16,690 nt of DNA from Planctomycetota bacterium (GTDB taxonomy: Bacteria > Planctomycetota > UBA1135 > UBA2386). Position numbers and translations under genes: made by a program. The notes under the pieces were generated by a model. The model worked only from the letters and a program-made list of their open reading frames with translations, did no database searches and was not told the DNA's origin. The DNA is taken from NCBI GenBank assembly GCA_023433825.1, contig JAEYTU010000050.1:1-16690 (forward strand), in the 5' to 3' direction. Below, piece by piece: positions 1 through 6,822 of the stretch (positions are counted from its first letter, which is position 1; each line of letters begins with the position of its first letter).

Positions 1-3000
1 CGAACGTGACCGTTCGGCTGCGTCCGGCCATCCGCGTCGAGTCGACGACCGCGGCGCCACCGACCTGCAGCAGAACGGCCGCGACGTCGCGACCCGGGTC
101 CATCAGCGCGATCTGCACGTCGCCGGACAGCCGGTCGTCGCTCTTCAACAGCGTCGCGCGCAGCGCCGCGACCCACTCGACGTCGCTCTCGAACCGCGGC
201 GAGGTCAGCAGGAACGGCGCGCCGCCGACCTGCGTCTCGCGCAGCGTCCGCAGCACGGCCAGCGAACTCGCGAACGTCCCCTTGCCGCCGAACATCGCGA
301 CGAACGCGGCGGGGTCGCATTCGTCGGTCGCGTCCGGCGTCAGTGGGTAGCGCGCCGACAGCGTGCGCAGCGGTTCGCCGACGGTCTTCGCCCACCACTC
401 GTTCGCTTCGAGGCGCGCCTCGATCCGCATCGTCGAGCGGATCTTCTCGAACAGTTCGGTCAGGCCCTGCGCGGCGTCCTCGCCGAGCTGTCCCTTCGTG
501 TGCCGCGCCATGTGCGCCGCGACCTGCGCCTCGGTGTCGGCGAGTTGCTTCGCGAAGCCCTCGATCCGCTTCAAGTCTTCGGCGGACGCCTTCAACAACA
601 CGCGCCCGCCCTGCACGCCGTCCTTGACGAACGCGTCGACGACCTTCAGCAGTGCTTCGAGGTGCTCGCGCACCTTCGCGTACCACGTGCCCTCCGGCGC
701 GCTGAAGCCGAACGGCGCCAACTGCGTCGCCGACTTCGCCATCGCGAGCTCCAGCACCGACGCCGGTTCGACGCGGACGAGTTCGCGCAACTGCGCCAGA
801 ACGTCCTCGAACCGCGGCATCGCCGGCCCCGCCGCCGCCTCGCGGACGTGCGCGCGCCACACCGAGACGACTTGGCGCCGCGCTTCGACGCCGAGGTCGT
901 GCGTGTACTTCGTCCGGTCGTCGACGGCGACGGCGCGCTCGGCGGTCAGCTTGGCCTTCGCCTCGATCTCCTCCGGAGTGACCTCGAACGTCGTCTTGTC
1001 CTTCTCATCGAACAACGCGCGCGCCGCCTTCGCGACGGCATCGCCGTCGACGATCGCGCGCTCGGCGGCCTCGGCGACGCCCGGTCGAATCGCGACGCGC
1101 CAGACCATCGCCCCCGGCGCGCCGATCACGCGTTCGAGGAACGTCGTCAGGTGGCGCATCTCCGGATGGTCCTCGGCGACGTCGCGGGCCTTGCCACGTT
1201 CGGCGTCGTCCCACGACCACAGGTAGAGCCCGCGCAACGTCGCGCGCAGCTCGTCGCGGCTCAGCTCGGCCGACGCGTCGCCGATCATCCGATAGGCGCG
1301 GACGAGGCGGCCCATTCGCTCGTAGCCCTCGCGATTCAGCGGCGTCCCGGCGTCGCGGCGCGCGAGTTCGGCTTCGAGTTCGGTCCCGATCGCGTTCGCC
1401 GCCGGCTGCAGGAACTGCTGCTTCAACGCGTCGACGTAGGCACTGTGCACGCGTTCGTAGGCATCGCGGCTCGGTCGCCACAGGCTGAGCGGCGCCGTCC
1501 ACCGCTCGTGCACGTCGACGTAGGCGAGCCGCAGCAGTTCGAGCTGCTCGCGGCGCATCTCCGGCGTCACGTCCTTCGCACCGGCAACCGCCGCGTCGGC
1601 GCGCGCGACGAGGCTGCCGATCCCGAAGAACGAGACGAACATCCAAACGACGGCGATCACGGTCAGCGCGACGCTGCCGATCATCGATGCGCGGCGCAGC
1701 ACGCGGCGTCGCTGCTCGGCCTTCGCCGAACTGCGCGCCAAGAACCGCTCGGGGAAGACGACCTTCGTGAACAGGTGCTCGATGAAGTAGCTCTTCCGCT
1801 CGGGCACGTCCTGCACATAGCCCTCGCGCTCGCTCTCGAGTCCGAACGCAGCGCCGAGCGATGCGAGGACGCGGTCGATCGGCTCGCCTTCCTGCGTTCC
1901 GCTCGTGAAGTAGAAGCCGCGAATCTCGGCCGCTTCGTGGAACGGGTCCGGCTTCGTCAGGTGCTCGACGAACGCCGTCAGCTTCTCCTTGGCGGCGGCG
2001 AACTGCATCGGGAACGAGAACACCTTCCGCTGCTTCTGCTTCGCGCGGTCGGCGGCGAGCAGCACGAGTCGCTCCTTGCGCAGCCGCTGCTCCAGCAGGT
2101 CGAACTCGGCCGCGAAGATCTCGTGCGGGCGCCGCGCGGCGAGATCTGCCGCCGACGGCGTGCAGCCGAACACCTGCGCGCGCTGATCGCGGTTCATCCC
2201 CTCGAAGAACTCGACGAAGCCGTCCAGCAGGTCGCACTTCGTGAAGATCACGTACACCGGGAAGACGAGTTCGAGCCGCTTGGTCAGCTCGTCGAGGCGG
2301 GCGCGCACCAAGTTCGCGTGCTCGACGATCCGCTCCGACGACGAATCGAGCAGTTCTTCGACGCTGATCGCGACCAGTGCGCCGTTGATCGGCTTGCCGC
2401 GCCGCGCCCGCGCCAGCAGGTCGAGAAAGCCGAGCCATTCCTCGCGGTCCTCGTCCTGCGTCGTGTAGCGGCCGGCCGTGTCGAGCAGGATCGCTTGGTC
2501 GGTGAACCACCAGTCGCAGTTGCGCGTCCCGCCGATGCCCTTCACGCCATGCCCTTCGCGGTTCATGTGCGACGGGAAGTGCAACCCGGACTCGACGAGC
2601 ATCGTCGTCTTGCCGCTGCCGGGCGGGCCGATGATCACGTACCACGGCAGCGCGTGCAGCGCGGCGCGGCCGAGCTTCGAGCCCTTCAACGCGCCGAGTG
2701 CCTCGTCGAACTTGCGCTGCAACTCGGCGACGTCGGCGGCGCGGTCCGGGCGCAGCGTCGAGGTCTGCTCCTGCGCCTGCGCGCGGAGTTGCTGTTCGAT
2801 CCGCGTCGCCTCGCGCCGCGCGCGCACGCGCCGCATCGCGACGACGACGGCGGCCACGACGACGAGGACGGCGCTCGCGACCCACGGCGCCCATCGCGGC
2901 ACCCACGGCAGCAGTTCGGCGGCGAGGGCGAACGCGAACCAGACGACGAGGACCAGGACGACGATCCCGATCGACGACAGCACGGCGGGACGCAGCAGGA

Positions 3001-3019
3001 CGGCGAGCAGGTTCTTCAC
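1..3019 (-). CDS. tssM: Type VI secretion inner-membrane protein TssM (IcmF family), 3' end beyond window
   Basis: TssM spans the inner membrane and periplasm, binding TssL inside and the lipoprotein TssJ outside, to form the T6SS membrane complex. The frame stays open from a GTG at 3019 to the window edge, giving about 1006 residues; family members are roughly 1100-1300, so only the C-terminal tail is missing. Visible are two N-terminal membrane segments (about residues 11-36 and 45-62), a Walker A motif GPPGSGKT (131-138), a Walker B-like LLDTAGRY (178-185), TKCD (260-263) and a third membrane segment near 446-472. The long periplasmic part reaches LLQVGGAAVVDSTR close to the edge. A TGA lies directly upstream in frame, so GTG 3019 is the first possible start. 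It follows the tssL stop by 14 bases. Long open frames on the other strand here are composition shadows. The family call is firm; whether the ATPase site is active is not shown. Confidence 0.96.
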   Translation of the reverse strand, partial: MKNLLAVLLRPAVLSSIGIVVLVLVVWFAFALAAELLPWVPRWAPWVASAVLVVVAAVVVAMRRVRARREATRIEQQLRAQAQEQTSTLRPDRAADVAELQRKFDEALGALKGSKLGRAALHALPWYVIIGPPGSGKTTMLVESGLHFPSHMNREGHGVKGIGGTRNCDWWFTDQAILLDTAGRYTTQDEDREEWLGFLDLLARARRGKPINGALVAISVEELLDSSSERIVEHANLVRARLDELTKRLELVFPVYVIFTKCDLLDGFVEFFEGMNRDQRAQVFGCTPSAADLAARRPHEIFAAEFDLLEQRLRKERLVLLAADRAKQKQRKVFSFPMQFAAAKEKLTAFVEHLTKPDPFHEAAEIRGFYFTSGTQEGEPIDRVLASLGAAFGLESEREGYVQDVPERKSYFIEHLFTKVVFPERFLARSSAKAEQRRRVLRRASMIGSVALTVIAVVWMFVSFFGIGSLVARADAAVAGAKDVTPEMRREQLELLRLAYVDVHERWTAPLSLWRPSRDAYERVHSAYVDALKQQFLQPAANAIGTELEAELARRDAGTPLNREGYERMGRLVRAYRMIGDASAELSRDELRATLRGLYLWSWDDAERGKARDVAEDHPEMRHLTTFLERVIGAPGAMVWRVAIRPGVAEAAERAIVDGDAVAKAARALFDEKDKTTFEVTPEEIEAKAKLTAERAVAVDDRTKYTHDLGVEARRQVVSVWRAHVREAAAGPAMPRFEDVLAQLRELVRVEPASVLELAMAKSATQLAPFGFSAPEGTWYAKVREHLEALLKVVDAFVKDGVQGGRVLLKASAEDLKRIEGFAKQLADTEAQVAAHMARHTKGQLGEDAAQGLTELFEKIRSTMRIEARLEANEWWAKTVGEPLRTLSARYPLTPDATDECDPAAFVAMFGGKGTFASSLAVLRTLRETQVGGAPFLLTSPRFESDVEWVAALRATLLKSDDRLSGDVQIALMDPGRDVAAVLLQVGGAAVVDSTRMAGRSRTVTF

Positions 3020-3033
3020 TCAGTTCACGAAGG

Positions 3034-3678
3034 TCACGGCGTCAGCAGCGCGAGGACGGTGTAGACGACGAGCAGGAGGCCACCGCACGCCGCGGCGACG
3101 ATCCAGACCGGGACGCCGCCGACGAGGCGCGGCAACGCTTCGGCGGGTTGCCAGTGCGGCGACAGACCCGGTGTCGCGGCTGGGTCGCGCAGTTCGTGCG
3201 CGAGTTCCTTGCGGAGCCGCTGCAACGTCTCGAGCCCGGCGACGCCGCCGTGTTTGCCGCGAAAGCCGAGCCCGAGGCACAGCACGTAGACCTCGAGCAG
3301 GTCGCGCCGCACCGGGTCGGTCGCGCCGCGCAGCTGATCGAGCCGGACGAAGAACTGCTCGCCGGCGGCGTAGTCGTCGAAGTGCTCGAGCTGCAGCGGG
3401 CGCGATGCCCACGAGTCGCGCAGCGTCCAGTTCGACGTCAGCACGATCTCGTCGATCAGCGCGACGATTGCGTAGCGCGCAGCCGCCGACGCCGACGGGT
3501 CGAACCCGAGCCGCGAACAATCCTGGTCGATTTCGGCCAGCAGCTTGCCGACTTCGTCGCGCAGCCCCTGCGCGGTCCCGGGGTCGCGCGCGGAACGCAG
3601 CCGCTGCGCGAACGCGAACGCCTTCGCGCAGACGCGCGTCAGCCGACCTTCCTGTGCGCGATCGGTCACAGTCGTCAC
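3034..3678 (-). CDS. tssL: Type VI secretion inner-membrane protein TssL (DotU family)
   Basis: TssL (214 residues) is the tail-anchored inner-membrane partner of TssM and TssK. The cytoplasmic helical domain carries DotU signatures: RYAIVALIDEIVLTSNW (68-84) and LEVYVLCLGLGFRGKHG (128-144). One membrane helix lies near the C terminus (about 188-212). No OmpA-like peptidoglycan-binding extension follows, so this is the short form, and anchoring to the cell wall would need another protein. The start is a GTG at 3678, preceded by GGAG overlapping the end of tssK and lying 7 bases from the start. The gap to tssK is only 4 bases, which points to cotranscription and probably coupled translation. 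Confidence 0.96.
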   Translation of the reverse strand: MTTVTDRAQEGRLTRVCAKAFAFAQRLRSARDPGTAQGLRDEVGKLLAEIDQDCSRLGFDPSASAAARYAIVALIDEIVLTSNWTLRDSWASRPLQLEHFDDYAAGEQFFVRLDQLRGATDPVRRDLLEVYVLCLGLGFRGKHGGVAGLETLQRLRKELAHELRDPAATPGLSPHWQPAEALPRLVGGVPVWIVAAACGGLLLVVYTVLALLTP

Positions 3679-3682
3679 GACG

Positions 3683-5017
3683 TCACTCCTGCACCGCCAT
3701 CAGTTCGAGCCGCAAGCCCGGGAACTCGGGCGGCACGTGGAACGCGAACGACCGCGACTGCGCGATCGCCTCCCAGTGCTCGCCGCTCTTCTGCAGCCGG
3801 AAGTACTGCCGGCCCGGCTGCACCGGGATCTCCGGCGGCGGCGAGGCGACGTGCTTGATCGCGAGCCCGGGCACCATTCGAACGAGCAAGTCCTGCACGC
3901 GGTCCCGCGAGCTGATCTTCGCCTTGCGCGGGAACTCGACCTGGATCCGCTCCTCGTGCAGGTCGGCCCCGACCGCGAGATAGAACTCGGCGTCCTGCAG
4001 CAGCGTCCCGTCCGGCAACTGCGCGTCGAACAGGATCTCGCTGCGCTTGGTCAGCGGCAGCGGCCGGCAGCGGTTCGGGATGACCTGCTCCAGCAACTCG
4101 CGCGCACGCGCGACGATCGCCAGGAACGACTCGCCGTCCTGGTGCGCGTAGCGCGGCAGGTCGCGCGGGTGCGTCTGACCGGCGAACGTGCACAGCCCGC
4201 CGGCGAGCGATGCGACTTGCAGGAACGTCCGCTCCGGGTGCACGCGACCAACGTGGTAGTCGTGCAGCAACCCTGGCAGGTGGCTGTTGATCGTGTGCTG
4301 CAGCCACAGGCTCGCCGCCTCGGCCATGCCGCTGCCGCCGCGCTGGCGGCCGGCGAGGTCGGCGCTGCGTTGGCCGAGCACCTCGATCAGCGCGCGGAGT
4401 TCGCCATGCAGCCGCGGCGACGTCGCGACGTGCAGGCACGCCGGCACGAACTCGGTCGACAGCGCGTAGCCACCGGTGTCCTTGCGGACGACGTCGGCGA
4501 CCTTCAGCAGGTGGTGGTCGTCCAACGTCTCGCCGTCGAACAGCAGGCGGACGTTGACGACGGCGGTCATGACTTCGAGTTCGGACGTCGTCGGACGGAC
4601 TTCGTCGGCGACGACCAGCGAACGGCGACGCAGCGGCGTCGGCGCGTCGGTCGCCGCCTCGTCGTCGCCGCAGACCGGCGCACCGGCGCGACGCGTCGGG
4701 ATCGCGACGTAGACGCCGAGCGACGCCTGCTGCGGTGCGAACACGCCGCCGAGCGCGCGCGGCGCCGGCAGCGGATCACGGTCGGGGGCACGGAAGTACG
4801 TGCCGTCCTTCGTCACGCCGACGACACGCTGCAGCGCGATCTCGCCGCCGGTCAGCGCGGCTTCGTCGAAACGCAGCTCGGCGACGCCCCATTCGTGCGG
4901 CTGCTGCAATCGCACGCGCTCGGTCAGGACGGCGTCGTGGTACCGATCCGACTGCTGGAAGTGCTGCGGCGACAGCAGCATTCCCTCGTCCCACAGCGTG
5001 CGTTGGTCGTTGCCCAT
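3683..5017 (-). CDS. tssK: Type VI secretion baseplate protein TssK
   Basis: TssK (444 residues) is a trimeric connector that attaches the T6SS baseplate to the TssL/TssM membrane complex from the cytoplasmic side. The N terminus has the typical W-x-EG-x-LLSPQHFQQSDRY pattern (residues 9-26). The middle contains the family pattern around HPERTFLQVASLAGGLCTF, and the C-terminal part ends with a predicted beta-rich receptor-binding domain. Length matches the family norm of about 440-450. The start is ATG 5017, with GGAGG about 5 bases upstream. It lies 24 bases after the tssJ stop and 4 bases before tssL, in the common order tssJ-tssK-tssL-tssM. Confidence 0.96.
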   Translation of the reverse strand: MGNDQRTLWDEGMLLSPQHFQQSDRYHDAVLTERVRLQQPHEWGVAELRFDEAALTGGEIALQRVVGVTKDGTYFRAPDRDPLPAPRALGGVFAPQQASLGVYVAIPTRRAGAPVCGDDEAATDAPTPLRRRSLVVADEVRPTTSELEVMTAVVNVRLLFDGETLDDHHLLKVADVVRKDTGGYALSTEFVPACLHVATSPRLHGELRALIEVLGQRSADLAGRQRGGSGMAEAASLWLQHTINSHLPGLLHDYHVGRVHPERTFLQVASLAGGLCTFAGQTHPRDLPRYAHQDGESFLAIVARARELLEQVIPNRCRPLPLTKRSEILFDAQLPDGTLLQDAEFYLAVGADLHEERIQVEFPRKAKISSRDRVQDLLVRMVPGLAIKHVASPPPEIPVQPGRQYFRLQKSGEHWEAIAQSRSFAFHVPPEFPGLRLELMAVQE

Positions 5018-5041
5018 CGAGGCCTCCGGTTCCCGCGGCCT

Positions 5042-5563
5042 TCAGCCGCCGCTCTTCGTCGCGTCCGTGTCGGTCGTGGCGGCCGGGGTCGGCGGCGTCG
5101 GCGTCGGCGTCTCGGCCGGCGGCCCGCCGAAATGGAGCTGGCGGCCCTTCAGGTAGATCGTCTGCCCGCGCGCTTCGCCGATCGGGCCGAGCCACGTCAT
5201 CGTTTCCTTGACCGGTTCGCCGGAGAACAGCGCCAGCACGCCGACGTGCTGCACCGACTCGGGCACGGTCTCGACGAGCAGCGGCTCGGTCGATCCGACG
5301 CGCACCGTGATCTCGCGCTGCTCGACGAACGTGTCGCCGAGCACTTCCTTCGGCGGCTTGTCGACGAGGTCGAGCGACGTCGCCTTCGCGAACTGATCGG
5401 GCGAGCGCAGCAGGAACACGACGACCTTCGTCGGGACCGGCTCGTTGCGCTGGTTCGGGTTCAGGTCCTTGTCGCCTTGGAACGTCATCGACAGCGACGT
5501 CGAGCAGGCGGAACAGGCGAGCAGCGCGATGGCGAGACCGGCGAGCAGTCGTTTCGTCGTCAT
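5042..5563 (-). CDS. tssJ: Type VI secretion lipoprotein TssJ
   Basis: TssJ (173 residues) is the outer-membrane lipoprotein of the T6SS membrane complex and contacts the periplasmic end of TssM. The N terminus MTTKRLLAGLAIALLACSAC is a lipoprotein signal peptide. The lipidated cysteine is probably C17 (LLAC), with C20 as the alternative. The body has the TssJ beta-sandwich pattern: VVVFLLRSPDQFAKA (48-62), then REITVRVGSTEPLLVE. The last 25 or so residues form a Pro/Thr/Ala-rich, probably disordered tail (PAETPTPTPPTPAATT), which is unusual for TssJ. The family is short and divergent, so assignment also uses the position between the FHA gene and tssK. The start is ATG 5563 with a weak ribosome site. 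Confidence 0.9.
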   Translation of the reverse strand: MTTKRLLAGLAIALLACSACSTSLSMTFQGDKDLNPNQRNEPVPTKVVVFLLRSPDQFAKATSLDLVDKPPKEVLGDTFVEQREITVRVGSTEPLLVETVPESVQHVGVLALFSGEPVKETMTWLGPIGEARGQTIYLKGRQLHFGGPPAETPTPTPPTPAATTDTDATKSGG

Positions 5564-5591
5564 GGTGGTTCCGAAATGGCGGCGGGCGAGG

Positions 5592-5630
5592 CGCGGACTC
5601 TACGGCGACCGTCGCGGCGAGACATCCGCG
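5592..5630 (-). other. Inverted repeat in the tagH-tssJ gap
   Basis: The 83-base gap between the FHA gene and tssJ contains nested inverted repeats. CGCGGACTC (5592-5600) can pair with GAG (5619-5621) plus TCCGCG (5625-5630), leaving a 3-base bulge, and an inner GCGA/TCGC stem sits at 5605-5615. No T-run follows on the minus strand, so it does not look like an intrinsic terminator. It could be an mRNA structure inside the operon, but short GC-rich hairpins arise often by chance in DNA of this composition. Confidence 0.25.
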
Positions 5631-5646
5631 AGAACGCGGCAGAACC

Positions 5647-6822
5647 TCACGGCGGCGACGGTTGCGTCGGGTCGTTCGGCGGACGTGGCGGCGCGCCTTC
5701 GTGGGCTTGCAGGTAGCCGCGGCGCAGATTCGGTGCGACGACTTCGTGGAACAGCTTGCTGCGCTCCTCGACGACCTCGCGATACAGATCGCGGTACGCG
5801 TCCCACGCCTTGCCGGAGCGCGACGCGATCGACCAGCCGCCCTTCGGCAACGCGGCCTCGATCTGCTCCGGCGCGAGGCGTTCGAGCACGGCGCGGATCG
5901 CCTCCTTGACGCCGGCGAGCAGCCCCATCTGGTGCTCGCTGAGGTCCCGGTAGACGCCTTCGAGCTGCTGCCGCGCCGTCACGAGTTCGCGCGCCGCGGC
6001 CCAATCGAGCAGGTGGCGCGCGATCGCGTCGGGCTGCTCGAGGTTCTTCAACGGATTGCCGCCGCGCTGAAGCACCATCGTGACCTCGGCCCCGAACTGC
6101 TCGGCGAACGCCTCGCGGCCCTGCATGCAGCGCGCGAGCCATTCGAACGTGATCTCCAGCGTCTGCTGCAGCAGGCGGGCGAAGCGGCCGACGTCCTCGG
6201 CGCGCGCGAAACGTGTGTTGCCGACGAAGCGGCCGGCGAGGTCGCGCAGCGCCTGGAACCCGGCGAGGTAGAGCTGCTCGTCGTCGGTCCGTTCGACCGG
6301 GGCGGCGGGCGTCGCCGCGTCGCCGCCGTGCCGCGCGGCGACGCGCTTCAAGACCGCGCGCGCCTGCTCGGGGAGCAGTCCGGCAACCGCGTCGGCGACG
6401 CGGGCGCGGATGTCGGAGCCGGCAGCGAACGCGCCGTGCAGGTCCTCGCAGAGCCGGTCGGCGAGGGCGTCGGCGTCGAAGTGCGCGACCGTCTGCTCGA
6501 AGGTCTCGATGTTCGGCACGAGTCGGACGGCGATCGTGAACGGGCCGACCGTCACGATGTCGCCGTCGGCGACCGGCACGGCGACGTCGGGGTCGAGGCG
6601 CCGCGCGCCGAGCATCGTCCCGTTCGTGCTGCGAAGGTCTTTGACGGTCCACACGCCGTCGACGAACTCGAAACAGCCGTGGAAGACCGAGACCTTCTTC
6701 ACGCGGTCGGGGATCGGCAGCAGGTTCTCGGTCGGGTGGCGGCCGAACGTGACCTTGCCGTCGTGGAACGTTCGCTCGACGAGGACGCGATCGCCTTCGT
6801 GCAGCGTCAGCACGAGGTTCAC
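5647..6822 (-). CDS. tagH: FHA-domain type VI secretion protein (TagH/ImpI/Fha family)
   Basis: The protein has 391 residues. Residues 1-100 form an FHA phosphothreonine-binding domain with the usual ligand residues: GR at 27-28, S45-x-x-H48 and STNGT (65-69). After a linker, residues about 180-370 match the T6SS FHA C-terminal domain, including TLEITFEWLARCMQGRE (221-237), the GGNPLKNLEQPDAIARHLLDW region (254-274) and EHQMGLLAGVKEAI (296-309). In other species Fha proteins recruit T6SS components and respond to threonine phosphorylation by PpkA. The start is GTG 6822, with GGAGG 7 bases upstream, overlapping the upstream gene's stop as GTGA. A longer in-frame reading from 7071 runs through the upstream gene, is Arg-rich and is rejected. 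Confidence 0.93.
   Translation of the reverse strand: MNLVLTLHEGDRVLVERTFHDGKVTFGRHPTENLLPIPDRVKKVSVFHGCFEFVDGVWTVKDLRSTNGTMLGARRLDPDVAVPVADGDIVTVGPFTIAVRLVPNIETFEQTVAHFDADALADRLCEDLHGAFAAGSDIRARVADAVAGLLPEQARAVLKRVAARHGGDAATPAAPVERTDDEQLYLAGFQALRDLAGRFVGNTRFARAEDVGRFARLLQQTLEITFEWLARCMQGREAFAEQFGAEVTMVLQRGGNPLKNLEQPDAIARHLLDWAAARELVTARQQLEGVYRDLSEHQMGLLAGVKEAIRAVLERLAPEQIEAALPKGGWSIASRSGKAWDAYRDLYREVVEERSKLFHEVVAPNLRRGYLQAHEGAPPRPPNDPTQPSPP

Noticed and set aside
500..3064. 854-codon plus-strand open frame opposite tssM
   Set aside because: It is antisense to a clear TssM, is dominated by Arg, Ala, Asp and Leu and has no family motif; long stop-free shadows are expected at this GC content.
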